DNA of 64,000 bases from VXPQ01 sp965117025 (GCA_965117025.1 OZ220746.1:558001-622000); one strand, 5' to 3'. Shown: positions 17,550-26,901, counted from the stretch's first letter. Program-made: numbers and translations. Notes: generated by a model from the letters alone, not told the origin.

Positions 17550-18326
17550 TCAGAGAGAGGAAGTATCTGTCCGCGCTGCGGCAAAAAGGAGAATACCCGC
17601 TGCCACCGATGCGTTCAGTGATTCCGCAGGACCGGTCATGGGAATACGCACCCGGTAGTCGCACGCGGCAAGAACCGCCGGACGAATACCCTTTGCCTCG
17701 TTCCCGATAACGAACGCCATGGGACGATCCCATGTCATTTCCCATACGCTTACATCCCCCCCGGCGTCAGCTCCTGCCACCCAGTACCCCCGCTCCTTGA
17801 GTTGGTGGATAGCATCGACAACGCTTGCAATGCGGGCAATGGGAACACGTCCGGCTGCACCGGCGCTTGCTTTCATGGCCGCGGCATTCAGCGGGGCCAT
17901 ACCACTCCGAGGCACAATGATCCCAACCACGCCCGAAGCTGCTGCACTGCGCAGCACCGCCCCGAAATTGAACGGGTCCTGCATCCCGTCGAGCACAAGC
18001 AACCGGGGTTTGCGCTCTTTTACTTCCTCGAGAGTAGATGCCACGGACGCCAGTAAATCATCCAGAGGTATATACCCCACCGGGGCCATGAGCGCCGCCG
18101 CTCCCTGATGCGAAATGCCATGTGCCAACTGCCTGAGCCGCCCCACCGGGACAAACTGCACCTGCACACCGGCCTGCACAGCAATCCTGCGTATCTCCGT
18201 CAACTCGCCCCCGCCCTGGCGCTGAAGCAACACCTTCTCGATCCGGTCCGGAGTACGTTCGAGCGCCTCGCGGACGGGGTGCCGGCCCAAAACAAGCAGG
18301 GAATCCTCGTTCCGATCGGAAGACAT
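17550..18326 (-). CDS. rlmB: SpoU-family 23S rRNA (guanosine 2'-O) methyltransferase
   Basis: The 258-residue protein has an N-terminal L30e-like substrate-binding domain (VLGRHPVREALER through the HGISHQG motif). A C-terminal SPOUT knot domain follows. The three SpoU motifs are visible: LLVLDGMQDPFNFGAVLRSA, FVIGNEAKGI and IPMTGPAESLNASVA. It should transfer methyl from SAM to a ribose 2'-OH, most likely G2251 of 23S rRNA. The ATG at 18326 starts seven bases after the lgt stop and gives the usual N-terminus; an extension to 18452 would overlap lgt. A tRNA-specific TrmH relative is less likely given the L30e domain. Confidence 0.88.
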   Translation of the reverse strand: MSSDRNEDSLLVLGRHPVREALERTPDRIEKVLLQRQGGGELTEIRRIAVQAGVQVQFVPVGRLRQLAHGISHQGAAALMAPVGYIPLDDLLASVASTLEEVKERKPRLLVLDGMQDPFNFGAVLRSAAASGVVGIIVPRSGMAPLNAAAMKASAGAAGRVPIARIASVVDAIHQLKERGYWVAGADAGGDVSVWEMTWDRPMAFVIGNEAKGIRPAVLAACDYRVRIPMTGPAESLNASVAAGILLFAAARTDTSSL

Positions 18327-18333
18327 GACAGCC

Positions 18334-19290
18334 TCAGCGCCCGGCGGTCTCTTGAACGCCCGGGATAGAAGAAGAGAGACCGGGTAACGCTTGCTCCAGT
18401 CGCCGTTTCCACGTATACGCCAGCCCGGCCAACCCAAGCAAAAGCGCCGCAAGAGAAATAACTTCGGCCTGCGTGACGGTCACACCGAGCACGTCGAACG
18501 TATTATTGACCCGTATTTGCTCTATGAGAAATCGTTCGACTCCGTTGAAAACAAGGTACCACGAAAAAAGCCACCCATTGCGGTACGGATGTTTGCGAAG
18601 TGCCCATAGCACCCCGAACAACGCCGACGCCATCAGAAATTCATAGATGGACGTCGGGTACACCCCCGATTCCGGCAAAGTAACACCAAGAATGTTATTC
18701 GGATAGGTCTCCGCCCATAACCAGGTTGGAATCCACCCCGGTTTGGCAAGAATATCCGCCGGAATGCCCCAATCGCCATCACCGGCAAGGTGACAACCGA
18801 TCCGCCCGATGCCATAAGCAAGCATAAGAGACGGCGCCAGCGCATCGGCAAAGGCTGCTCCCGATACCCCCTTCCTGCGCACATAGAGCGTAACAGCAAC
18901 GCCGGCCACAATCAGTCCCCCGTAGAAGGTCAAGCCGCCGGAAGAGAAAAGCATACCGACAGGATCGGCAAAGAACGCATCGATATTTTCCAGAATGTGA
19001 AAAACCTTGGCCCCGGCAATGCCGCACACTACCACCAGCACGGTTACGGTACCCATCAGCGCGGAGGGAGTTGTTTCCTGCACCGCAGCACGCCCTTTTT
19101 TGCCGCCTCCTTTTATACCCACGCGCACGCTGCCGATGCGGCCGGCTCCGTGCATACGATCCAATTCGCGCTGCGCCAGCCACATACCTGTAATTACCCC
19201 CACCGCCACCATAGCGCCAAACGAGTAAATAGGAAACGGCAAACTGAAGCCGAAAACATCCTGAAATATGTCGCTTAGTCGTGGATACAT
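18334..19290 (-). CDS. lgt: Prolipoprotein diacylglyceryl transferase
   Basis: Lgt moves diacylglycerol from phosphatidylglycerol onto the lipobox cysteine of prelipoproteins in the inner membrane. The 318-residue sequence has about seven membrane helices. The Lgt signature is near the middle: GGLTFYGGLIVAGVAVTLYVRR, then ALAPSLMLAYGIGRIGCHLAGDGDWG, where the signature Arg-Ile-Gly-Cys lies. The later NGVERFLIEQIRVN is also typical. The loop at residues about 45-70 (basic, with GGGKKGRAAVQE) is longer than in Escherichia coli. It is followed directly by rlmB and preceded by hisS on the same strand. Confidence 0.95.
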   Translation of the reverse strand: MYPRLSDIFQDVFGFSLPFPIYSFGAMVAVGVITGMWLAQRELDRMHGAGRIGSVRVGIKGGGKKGRAAVQETTPSALMGTVTVLVVVCGIAGAKVFHILENIDAFFADPVGMLFSSGGLTFYGGLIVAGVAVTLYVRRKGVSGAAFADALAPSLMLAYGIGRIGCHLAGDGDWGIPADILAKPGWIPTWLWAETYPNNILGVTLPESGVYPTSIYEFLMASALFGVLWALRKHPYRNGWLFSWYLVFNGVERFLIEQIRVNNTFDVLGVTVTQAEVISLAALLLGLAGLAYTWKRRLEQALPGLSSSIPGVQETAGR

Positions 19291-19315
19291 CGTTTACAGC
19301 GTCGTTGCGTGACTT

Positions 19316-20656
19316 TTATCGAAAAGATGTTGGAGGAGAATCCTCGCCCCCGTGAGTACCCCGTAAGAATTTCGATATGTGCTCAGGCGCCTCGTCGGCA
19401 GAAAGTTGCACCTGTTCGCCCGAATCCATGTTTTTTAGTTGAACAACTCCGGCCTCCAGTTCGGTCTGCCCCGCGATCAGTGTAAAAGGCACCCGTTGCC
19501 GATGGGCCTCGCGCATTTGCGCCTTCATGGAACGACCCTTCAGATCAAAACTCGCTGATATCCCTTGTCGCCGCAAACGCTGGGCCTCCCGAAGCGCCCA
19601 TCGCTGTGCATCGTTGCCGAGCGCCACCAGAAAAACATCCGGGGGAAGGGCTTCCGGAATATTCGCATCTTGCGCATCGAGCGCCAGAAGCAATCGCTCG
19701 ATCCCGGCGGCAAATCCTACACCCGGTGCAGGGCGATCCGATCCCAATGCAGAGGCCAACAGATCGTATCGACCGCCGCCTGCCAATGCACTCTGCGCCC
19801 CGAGGTCCATGCTCTCAAGTTCGAATGCCGTATGCATGTAATAATCCAGCCCGCGGACCAGCAGAAAATCCTCAATGAAGTCGATTCCTACTTCGTCCAG
19901 GCATTGTTTCACACTTTCATACCGTTCCCGGGTTTGCTCCCCCGTAAAATCGATCAACAAGGGGGCATCCCGGAGCAACGCCTGTTCCCGCTCGTCTTTC
20001 GTGTCGAGGATGCGAAGCGGATTTTTTTCCAGACGCTGCTGTCCGCTCTCTGAAAGGGTGTCCTTGTGTGGAGTTAACCAGGTGCGGAGCGCCTCCACAT
20101 ACTGTTTCCGCTCCTCCGGAAGGCCCAGTGTATTAATGCGAAGCCTGCTTCCCGTTATGCCCAAAGCATCGTAAACAGCCAGCATCAGGGCAATGACTTC
20201 CGCATCGGCCCGCGGGTCATCCGATCCGATCGTTTCACATCCAAACTGGTGAAATTGCCGATACCTCCCCTTCTGGGGGCGTTCCGCCCGAAAACACGAA
20301 CCGATGTAGTACAGCCTCTGAGCCCCACCACGTTGTTCGAGATGGTGCTGAAGCCAGGCGCGCATGACCGGCGCGGTCACTTCGGGGCGCAGCACATACC
20401 GGTCGTTCCCCCGCTCTACCACAAACATTTCCTTTGTGACAATATCCGACCCTTCGCCAATCCCCCGGACAATCAACCCCTCTTCTTCAAGAACAGGCGT
20501 ACGGATCTCCTCGAAATGAAAGCGGGCCATGGTCTTGCGGATAACATCCTCCACATACTGCCAGACCGAACTGCCGGGCACAGCAACTCCATCCACCGCG
20601 GAGGGCCAGGGCAAGATATCGAACGCACCGCGTATGTTCCGCCAGATCTTCGCCAA
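19316..20656 (-). CDS. hisS: Histidyl-tRNA synthetase
   Basis: This class II synthetase of 446 residues charges tRNA-His. Motif 1 is in FEEIRTPVLEEEGLIVRGIG and motif 2 in IGSCFRAERPQKGRYRQFHQF. Motif 3 is GVGFAAGIERLLLAL. The histidine-specific signatures LVRGLDYYMHTAFE and GGGRYDLLA are both present. The C-terminal anticodon-binding domain runs from PDVFLVALGNDA onward. The start codon is TTG, giving MAKIWRNIRGAFDILPWP; no better ATG precedes motif 1. It lies 25 bases upstream of lgt on the same strand. Confidence 0.96.
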   Translation of the reverse strand: MAKIWRNIRGAFDILPWPSAVDGVAVPGSSVWQYVEDVIRKTMARFHFEEIRTPVLEEEGLIVRGIGEGSDIVTKEMFVVERGNDRYVLRPEVTAPVMRAWLQHHLEQRGGAQRLYYIGSCFRAERPQKGRYRQFHQFGCETIGSDDPRADAEVIALMLAVYDALGITGSRLRINTLGLPEERKQYVEALRTWLTPHKDTLSESGQQRLEKNPLRILDTKDEREQALLRDAPLLIDFTGEQTRERYESVKQCLDEVGIDFIEDFLLVRGLDYYMHTAFELESMDLGAQSALAGGGRYDLLASALGSDRPAPGVGFAAGIERLLLALDAQDANIPEALPPDVFLVALGNDAQRWALREAQRLRRQGISASFDLKGRSMKAQMREAHRQRVPFTLIAGQTELEAGVVQLKNMDSGEQVQLSADEAPEHISKFLRGTHGGEDSPPTSFR

Positions 20657-20787
20657 AGAAAATGCGCAGAGAATTTGAAGTGTTTACAAAACGCAAGTCA
20701 TGCGAGCAAGCGGACAGATCGTTTCTTAACGTTTCGCATTCCGCCTTGTTCGCCACGGTGCAGATTCCCCATACGCCAGCCCGATGT

Positions 20788-21948
20788 TCAGGAATCGGCC
20801 GCAGGCTCCGCCCCACCGGCCCGGCGCAAGCGCTCGATCACACACTTCATGTCCCCCGGAAGGTCGGCTCGAAACGATACCCTCTGTTCTGTCCGGGGGT
20901 GAATGAACGCCAGTGTTTCCGCATGAAGCGCCTGCCGGTCGAGTCGGGCAAAAAGGTTCTGCGTAAACGCCTTGCGGCTTGCCGAAACCGGACCGAACCG
21001 CAACGCTCGCCCCCCATACGTCTCGTCCCCGAACACGGGATGCCCTATGTGTTGCGCATGTACGCGAATCTGGTGGGTTCGGCCCGTCTCCAGGCGAAAA
21101 GCAGCCAGCACATTGTGATCCAAACGCTCCAGCGTTTCATAATGTGTCACCGCATGTTTTCCCGTACCGGAAGACACTACCGTCATTCGCTTCCGATCCC
21201 GTGGATCGCGCCCGATATCTCCTTCTATACGCCCACTGGCCGGATCCGGTACGCCCCATAGTACGGCGAGATACTGCCGCACGATCGTGTGCTCCGCGAA
21301 TTGACGAGCCAAGTGGCGATGGGATGCATCGTCTTTCGCCACAACGACCAGACCGGACGTATTCTTGTCAAGCCGATGTACGATACCCGGACGAATGGCC
21401 GGATCGCCGTCCCGGTCCGGGAGCGCATGCAGGACAGAAAGTCCGACATCCTGAAGATCGTCGTTCGGCAATTCTTCGCCTTCCAGACCAGCCTCTACAC
21501 CTATCGGGCCGGCGCCGACATGATGCAGCAAGGCATTCACCAGCGTACCCGTGCGATGCCCGTACGCAGGGTGTACAACCATACCGGCAGGCTTATCCAC
21601 CACGATGACCGCATCGTCTTCGTATACGATGTCCAGAGGAATAGGCTCAGGCTGCGCCTCGATGGGCGGGGGACGCAATATCGTGCATACGATCGTATCG
21701 CCGGCCTGCACAACATGAGACGGCTTGCCGACGGTCGCACCGTTCACTTTGACCAGTCCTTCTTCAATGCCCTTGCCTACTTTGGTACGCGAAACATTCG
21801 GCAGAAATCGGGCAAGGTACCGGTCAATCCGAAGGGATTCCGTATATCCGCCTGGGACCTGGAGCGTGATGATCTGTTCGATCCGTTCTTCGGACAACAT
21901 TCTTCCGGTTGTCAGATTGGCAAATTTTTCGGATTTCTCTTTTGCCAT
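20788..21948 (-). CDS. rluD: RluD-type 23S rRNA pseudouridine synthase with S4 domain
   Basis: The 386-residue enzyme has an N-terminal S4 RNA-binding domain (RIDRYLARFLPNVSRTKVGKGI, then GLVKVNG) and the RluA-family catalytic domain. The catalytic Asp is in GIVHRLDKNTSGLVVVAK. The partner motif is RLETGRTHQIRVHAQHIGHPVFGD. It should isomerise uridines in helix 69 of 23S rRNA or a related RluA-family site. Two segments (around VGAGPIGVEAGLEGEELPND) are insertions compared with short family members. The ATG at 21948, with GGGA upstream, is chosen; a TTG at 21996 would add 16 residues. Confidence 0.93.
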   Translation of the reverse strand: MAKEKSEKFANLTTGRMLSEERIEQIITLQVPGGYTESLRIDRYLARFLPNVSRTKVGKGIEEGLVKVNGATVGKPSHVVQAGDTIVCTILRPPPIEAQPEPIPLDIVYEDDAVIVVDKPAGMVVHPAYGHRTGTLVNALLHHVGAGPIGVEAGLEGEELPNDDLQDVGLSVLHALPDRDGDPAIRPGIVHRLDKNTSGLVVVAKDDASHRHLARQFAEHTIVRQYLAVLWGVPDPASGRIEGDIGRDPRDRKRMTVVSSGTGKHAVTHYETLERLDHNVLAAFRLETGRTHQIRVHAQHIGHPVFGDETYGGRALRFGPVSASRKAFTQNLFARLDRQALHAETLAFIHPRTEQRVSFRADLPGDMKCVIERLRRAGGAEPAADS

Positions 21949-22074
21949 GTTTTCCCATCGACTATCTCGTTCTTTGGTACGTTGATCGAACTCCAAAAGA
22001 CCGCCGACAGACCTGTTTTTTTACTTCGACCTGATACCGGACTGTGAAATATCGGGATAATCCATACATACTCC

Positions 22075-23256
22075 TTACGACGCCACTGATGCAACCAGAA
22101 AAAATTGCTTGCCCGCCAGTTGCTTCACGATTCCTTTCAGTTCAAGATCCAGCAAATGCACGAGCGCTGCTTCCGGATCCATACCGGCGGACAAACACAG
22201 CGTATTGATATGCAAGGGGCCGGCAGCAGTGGACAGGGTCTGGCACAAGGTTGTTTCTTCCGGAGAAAGTACAGGAATGTCCTTCACGGGAGCGGTTGTC
22301 GCTTTCGACGCCATATCCAGTTCTTCAAGAATATCTTCGACGCTTTGGACAAGCTTGGCTTCTCCTTTCTGGATCAACCGGTTCACCCCTGCACTGGCCG
22401 GGCTATGGACGCTACCTGGTACCGCAAATGTTTCCCGGTTCTGCTCAAGCGCTGATCGAGCTGTAATAAGCGCACCCCCCTCCTCGTATGCCTCAATGAC
22501 CAGGGTACCCAAAGCGAGTCCACTCACAATCCGATTCCGGCGCGGGAAATGCATCCCGTCCGGCGCTGTTCCCGGTGCATATTCGGACAGCAACGCGCCT
22601 TCGACCATCAGTTCTTCGGCAAGCCGAGTGTGCCGCGCCGGATAGATCCGATCAATGCCCGACCCAAGGACAGCAATTGTGCAGCCTCCTGCGTCCAGGG
22701 CTGCCCGATGCGCCGCTGCATCAACACCGTACGCCAGGCCACTGACAATCACAAATCCCTCTCGAACGAGCGCCTCCGTCAACTCTCCTGTAACACGCAG
22801 GCCATACGGAGACATGCGCCGCGTGCCTACGACAGCCAGCGTGCGTGCCGGAGCGTCACTGACCGGCAACCTTCCCCGCATCCACAAAAACACGGGCGGG
22901 TCGTGTATCTGGCGCAAGAGGAACGGGTAATTCGAATCCCCGAGCGCCACCATCTCGGCGCCGACTTTTTCGACCCGGGAAAACTGCTTCTCGACAACCA
23001 CCTCGTAATCGGCAGTTGCGATCTGCACGGCAAGGTCCGGACGAATACCCGGAATAGAAGCCAGCGATGCTACCGAAGCGCCAAGTACGGCCTGGGCGGA
23101 ACCCATGCTCGACATAAGCGCATGCATACGCCTCGATCCGACACCCGGAACCAGCGAAAGCGCAACGAGCGCCCGTCGCTCCGCATCATCCGGCACACCC
23201 GACGCGGGGGAGTTGCATGCTGACAACGCCCGGCGGCTTCTCGACTCCCCCATCAT
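22075..23256 (-). CDS. dprA: DNA processing protein DprA (Smf)
   Basis: DprA loads RecA on incoming single-stranded DNA during natural transformation. The protein is 393 residues from the ATG at 23256. After an N-terminal helix-hairpin-helix-like region (LVPGVGSRRMHALMSSMG) comes the Rossmann-like core: LAVVGTRRMSPYG, IVSGLAYGVDAAAHRAAL, GSGIDRIYPARH and FPRRNRIVSGLALGTLVIEA. The C-terminal winged-helix domain is represented by CQTLSTAAGPLHINTLC. Its start overlaps the obgE stop as ATGA, so translation is coupled. An in-frame ATG at 23298 is possible but lies inside obgE. No other competence genes are in the window. Confidence 0.95.
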   Translation of the reverse strand: MMGESRSRRALSACNSPASGVPDDAERRALVALSLVPGVGSRRMHALMSSMGSAQAVLGASVASLASIPGIRPDLAVQIATADYEVVVEKQFSRVEKVGAEMVALGDSNYPFLLRQIHDPPVFLWMRGRLPVSDAPARTLAVVGTRRMSPYGLRVTGELTEALVREGFVIVSGLAYGVDAAAHRAALDAGGCTIAVLGSGIDRIYPARHTRLAEELMVEGALLSEYAPGTAPDGMHFPRRNRIVSGLALGTLVIEAYEEGGALITARSALEQNRETFAVPGSVHSPASAGVNRLIQKGEAKLVQSVEDILEELDMASKATTAPVKDIPVLSPEETTLCQTLSTAAGPLHINTLCLSAGMDPEAALVHLLDLELKGIVKQLAGKQFFLVASVAS

Positions 23257-24272
23257 TCGGAATGCTGATCCCCCCTGCTCTGCCGAACGGCCTCCCAAAG
23301 CCGCTGTTTCAACATGTCCAGCCCGAAACCCGCCACCGAACTGATCGCCATCGGGGCAACTCCTTCAGGAAAGCCCTCCTGTGCAATATCCGGTAAAAGC
23401 ATCCGCTCCTCGGGGGGCAATAAATCGGTTTTCGACAACGCCACGACCTGTGGCTTGTCGAGCAATACGGGATCGTAGGCCGCTACTTCCTTCAGCAACA
23501 CATTGTATTCCCCCGCCAGATCCTTCGAGTCGACAGGGATGAGAAAAAGCAGCACCGCATTGCGAGCAATATGGCGCAAAAACTGGATACCCAGTCCCTT
23601 GCCTTCGTGAGCCCCCTCAATGATCCCTGGAATATCGGCGATAACGAATGACTGGTATTCCTCTACCTGCACAACGCCCAGCGAGGGTTCGAGCGTCGTG
23701 AAGGGATAATCGGCTACTTTCGGCTTCGCTGCCGACAACACGGAAACAAGCATACTCTTGCCCGCATTCGGAAATCCCACGATCCCGACATCGGCCAGCA
23801 AACTAAGCTCGAGCGTGATTTCCCGCTCAGCTCCTGCCTCGCCCGGTTGGGCATGGCGTGGCGTCTGATTCGTCGGCGACTTGAAAAACGCATTACCCTT
23901 GCCGCCCCGCCCACCTTCTGCAAGAATCAGGCGCTCGCCCTGTACGCACACCTCGCCAATGATTTCACCGGTGTCACGCTGTCTGGCGACGGTGCCGAGC
24001 GGTACGCGAAGAACAATATCCTGACCGGAACGCCCGGTCCGGTTGTTGCCGCCGCCCGTCTCGCCGTTTTCTGCAAAATGGTGCCGGTTATAGCGAAAAT
24101 CCAGGAGCGTGTACAGGTTGCTGTCCCCCTCGATAATCACCGAACCACCGTTTCCGCCGTCCCCTCCTGAGGGGCCGCCGCTGGGTTCGTATTTCTCTCT
24201 CCGGAATGCGACGGCGCCCGCCCCACCCCGTCCACTGCGTACGGTAATCGTTACGTAATCGACGAATTTCAT
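23253..24272 (-). CDS. obgE: Obg GTPase (CgtA)
   Basis: Obg is an essential GTPase associated with 50S ribosome assembly and the stringent response. The 339-residue sequence has the glycine-rich Obg fold (residues 1-158: GRGGAGAVAFRREKYEPSGGPSGGDGG and similar turns). The G domain follows: G1 GFPNAGKSML, G2/G3 FTTLEPSLGVV and DIPGIIEGAHEGKGLG, G4 ALSKTDLL and G5 SSVAGFG. There is no C-terminal OCT extension, as is usual in this lineage. It is divergent from rnhA, with a 100-base intergenic region, and co-transcribed with dprA. Confidence 0.96.
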   Translation of the reverse strand: MKFVDYVTITVRSGRGGAGAVAFRREKYEPSGGPSGGDGGNGGSVIIEGDSNLYTLLDFRYNRHHFAENGETGGGNNRTGRSGQDIVLRVPLGTVARQRDTGEIIGEVCVQGERLILAEGGRGGKGNAFFKSPTNQTPRHAQPGEAGAEREITLELSLLADVGIVGFPNAGKSMLVSVLSAAKPKVADYPFTTLEPSLGVVQVEEYQSFVIADIPGIIEGAHEGKGLGIQFLRHIARNAVLLFLIPVDSKDLAGEYNVLLKEVAAYDPVLLDKPQVVALSKTDLLPPEERMLLPDIAQEGFPEGVAPMAISSVAGFGLDMLKQRLWEAVRQSRGDQHSE

Positions 24273-24284
24273 ACTTGTGCGTAC

Positions 24285-24296
24285 GTATACGTATAC
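24285..24296. promoter_or_regulatory. Perfect palindrome GTATACGTATAC between divergent obgE and rnhA
   Basis: A 12-base perfect palindrome lies in the 100-base divergent intergenic region, 13 bases upstream of the obgE ATG. It could be an operator or chance AT-rich symmetry; no regulator is suggested by the neighbours. Confidence 0.2.
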
Positions 24297-24372
24297 TTCG
24301 CCTGCCGACGCTTTCGTACCGGATCAACACGGCTACGGTTCTGTCAACACCGCCTCTTCAAGACACTCTATC

Positions 24373-24831
24373 GTGCAAAACATAACCATCTATACGGACG
24401 GCGCCTGTAGCGGTAACCCCGGCCCCGGCGGCTGGGCGGCCCTTCTCATCTACAAATCTCACCGCAAACAACTAACCGGCGGCGAATTATATACGACAAA
24501 CAACCGGATGGAACTTACGGCAGCTCTGGAGGCGCTCCGCCATCTGAAGAAGCCATGTCAGGTACAACTCCACACGGACAGCGCCTATCTTGCAAATGCA
24601 TTCAACAGACACTGGCTCGACGCCTGGCAGCGCAACGGCTGGAAAACATCAAGCAAAAAACCTGTGGAAAACAAGGATTTATGGGAACCGTTGCTCCAGG
24701 AAAGCGCCCGCCATCGCATCACATGGATCAAGGTAAAGGGCCACGCCGACAATGAACTCAATAACTTCGTTGATGAAGCAGCCGTTACCGCCATGAAAGA
24801 ATACAAGCGCCGGCAGGATATCGGTGCATAA
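24373..24831 (+). CDS. rnhA: Ribonuclease HI
   Basis: RNase HI cleaves RNA in RNA-DNA hybrids. The 152-residue protein shows the catalytic acidic residues in order: Asp in ITIYTDGACSGNPGPGGW, Glu in NNRMELTAALEAL, Asp in VQLHTDSAYLANAF, and a last Asp plus His in WIKVKGHADNELNNFVDE. The conserved handle residues WKTSSKKPVENKDLW are present. The GTG at 24373 gives the standard length and N-terminus; the frame is open to an ATG-like start at 24277, which would add 32 atypical residues. It converges on the CDF transporter gene with a 17-base gap. Confidence 0.95.
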   Translation: MQNITIYTDGACSGNPGPGGWAALLIYKSHRKQLTGGELYTTNNRMELTAALEALRHLKKPCQVQLHTDSAYLANAFNRHWLDAWQRNGWKTSSKKPVENKDLWEPLLQESARHRITWIKVKGHADNELNNFVDEAAVTAMKEYKRRQDIGA

Positions 24832-24848
24832 CGCAGTGTCCTTCAATG

Positions 24849-25862
24849 TTACCATACACGTTTCTTCAATCTTTGTATTAACGTGAGATTCTTCTGTGGC
24901 CTGCTGTGCGCGTGCAGGTGGTCAACGTGGTGGTGTTCGGTGCATCCGTCCGCGGAATCTTCCAGCTGAATAGTGACGTGGTGAATGCCGAAGTCATGAG
25001 AGACGATACGCTGCAGACGGCGCAACAAGGAAGTACGGTCTGCATCTCTGACCTCGGGGTCGATCAGAATGTGCGCAGTAAACACATCATAGTCCTGAGC
25101 AAGGCTCCAGACATGAACATCGTGAATCAGGACAACGCCTTCCACATCTTCTATCTCGCTGCAAAGACGATAGACATCAATGTGTTTGGGAGTTCCCTGC
25201 AGCAATATATGAATCACTTTACCGAGCAGGCGCCAGGTACTGGACAGAATAAGCACAGCGATGAGCACGCTCAGGATGGGATCCGCCAGTGTCCAGTCAA
25301 AGGCCCAAACGAGCACACCCGATACGACCACGCCGACAGATCCCAGCAAGTCGGCTATGACGTGCTTGAAAGCGCCTTCGATGTTGACACTGTACTCGGC
25401 CGACTTGTGGAGAATCCAGGCCGCTGCGATATTGACGAGGAGGCCGATGGAACCGACACTCAGCATAAGTCCGCCTTCCACATCCGGCAGTTCCCTGAAC
25501 CGGTGCCAGGCTTCGAGAACTACACCCCCCGCAATCAGCCAGAGTGTGAGTGCGTTTATCAGAGCCGCCAGGATTTCAAGACGGCGATACCCGAAGGTTC
25601 TTTCCGCCGATGCAGCCCGGCCTGAAAAATGCAGGGCGACCAAGGCCAGGCCTATAGACGCCGCGTCGGTCAACATGTGGCCGGCATCCGCGAGAAGTGC
25701 CAGACTGCCTGATAAAACACCCCCGACGACCTCTACGAACATATAGGCGACAATCAGTATAAGCGCACCCTTCAGGCTGCGCTTGCTCGCCCCACGCAGG
25801 TCGTGTTCATGTCCGCCCAGGCCGTGGCTATGGTCATGACCGGATGTGACGGACAGCAACAT
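24849..25862 (-). CDS. Cation diffusion facilitator metal exporter (CzcD/ZitB-like)
   Basis: The 337-residue inner-membrane protein has about six helices. Metal-binding residues are visible in ALLADAGHMLTDAASIGLAL (TM2: the HxxxD site) and in the TM5 region HVIADLLGSVGVVVSGVL (HxxxD). The N-terminus is His-rich (GHDHSHGLGGHEHD), as is the C-terminal tail (TEHHHVDHLHAHS). Both are typical of Zn2+/Co2+/Cd2+ exporters that use the proton gradient. The cytoplasmic domain contains VVLIHDVHVWSLAQDYDVFTAH. The ATG at 25862 is preferred; a TTG at 25913 is in frame. A ZIP-like gene lies nearby on the opposite strand, consistent with metal homeostasis. Confidence 0.92.
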   Translation of the reverse strand: MLLSVTSGHDHSHGLGGHEHDLRGASKRSLKGALILIVAYMFVEVVGGVLSGSLALLADAGHMLTDAASIGLALVALHFSGRAASAERTFGYRRLEILAALINALTLWLIAGGVVLEAWHRFRELPDVEGGLMLSVGSIGLLVNIAAAWILHKSAEYSVNIEGAFKHVIADLLGSVGVVVSGVLVWAFDWTLADPILSVLIAVLILSSTWRLLGKVIHILLQGTPKHIDVYRLCSEIEDVEGVVLIHDVHVWSLAQDYDVFTAHILIDPEVRDADRTSLLRRLQRIVSHDFGIHHVTIQLEDSADGCTEHHHVDHLHAHSRPQKNLTLIQRLKKRVW

Positions 25863-26304
25863 GTTCAACACCGGAGAGAATGCATCTGGACACAAAAGCA
25901 TTTCCCGTAACAATATACTTCATCGTGCGGCATGGTATGGTCCGGGATACATGGTAAAACACGCAACGTCTGTATCGTGGTCAGAGATCGGTTCCGGGTG
26001 ATGTCGCCTTCGAAAAAAATCCCTATACAATAATCTGAAAAACCTTGCCTGGAGCACAGTGGTTCTGTATACTTTCAAAGCTACGGCGAGTGCACCATCC
26101 CCACGGCGATCACTGCAATGACCACGGGGAAGCGCCCGAAGGCGAGTAGACGTGGCGACAGCGCCATCGAGAAGTACTGACCCCGGCAGAGATCCCGCAT
26201 CTCTTCGAGTTACAATACCACATCCTTCAGGGGATCAGGCCGGATAACATAAGGGTCCTGCGAGCGGCACGATATTTCATCAGCACTGAGTAACGGCTAT
26301 CTCC
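25863..26304. other. Intergenic region without a confident gene
   Basis: This stretch separates the CDF exporter from the ZIP-like gene. On the minus strand 26081-26200 is a 39-codon frame (ATG at 26200) whose second half is strongly hydrophobic (FGRFPVVIAVIAVGMV). It may be the tail of a lost membrane protein or chance. An AT-rich patch around 26025-26042 (CTATACAATAATCTG) could hold a promoter for the plus-strand gene. No RNA gene or repeat is seen. Confidence 0.4.
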
Positions 26305-26901
26305 ATGTTCCAGCTTGCCGGCTCGCTCGCCGCCCCGATCGTGGGTGCACTGCTCTACGGGTGGCTGCATGATCGATCTGGCGCTACACGCCTCTTTGAC
26401 GGCTCTATGTACATCGCCATTCCGGCGCTCGTTGTCTGGCAGGTAGTTCCGCATGCCTGGGCCGATCATGGTATACTGGTCCTTGTGGTGCTTGTCCTGG
26501 GCATCGGTTTACCCACCCTCATTGAACGCCTCTCGACCTCGCTTGCATCACATACCGACAATGTAGCGTTGCTGGTCGGCTTGTCCGGTCTGGCACTGCA
26601 CGCGTTTCTGGAGGGAGCCGCGCTCGTGCCCGGAGAAACCGGCATCGCCCCCGCCGTCATTCTTCACCGGGTGCTGGTTGGCCTTACCATCTGGTGGCTA
26701 TTACGGCCCCGGCACGGCTTCGGGCAGGCCTCGCTCGGCATCGCAGTAATTCTTGTCGCTACAGTGGCAGGGTACGCAGCAGGAATCCAATTCTTTGAAC
26801 ATGGCGGCGGCGTAGATATCTATCAGGCATTCGTTGGCGGATCCCTGCTGCATGTCGTGTTCCACAAGGGCCGCCTCGACCATCAGCACAAGCAGGATTG
26901 A
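26305..26901 (+). CDS. ZIP-like integral membrane protein (putative metal permease)
   Basis: The 198-residue protein has about six or seven hydrophobic segments. Two of these carry motifs reminiscent of ZIP transporters: GLALHAFLEGAAL (compare the TM4 HN.PEG motif) and PAVILHRVLVGLTIW (compare the TM5 HE.P motif, here degenerate). A further His cluster is at the end (GGSLLHVVFHKGRLDHQHKQD). It is shorter than most ZIP proteins. Because a CDF exporter sits across the intergenic region, a metal-related role is reasonable but unproven. There is no obvious ribosome-binding site before the ATG. It could also be an unrelated small membrane protein. Confidence 0.55.
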   Translation: MFQLAGSLAAPIVGALLYGWLHDRSGATRLFDGSMYIAIPALVVWQVVPHAWADHGILVLVVLVLGIGLPTLIERLSTSLASHTDNVALLVGLSGLALHAFLEGAALVPGETGIAPAVILHRVLVGLTIWWLLRPRHGFGQASLGIAVILVATVAGYAAGIQFFEHGGGVDIYQAFVGGSLLHVVFHKGRLDHQHKQD

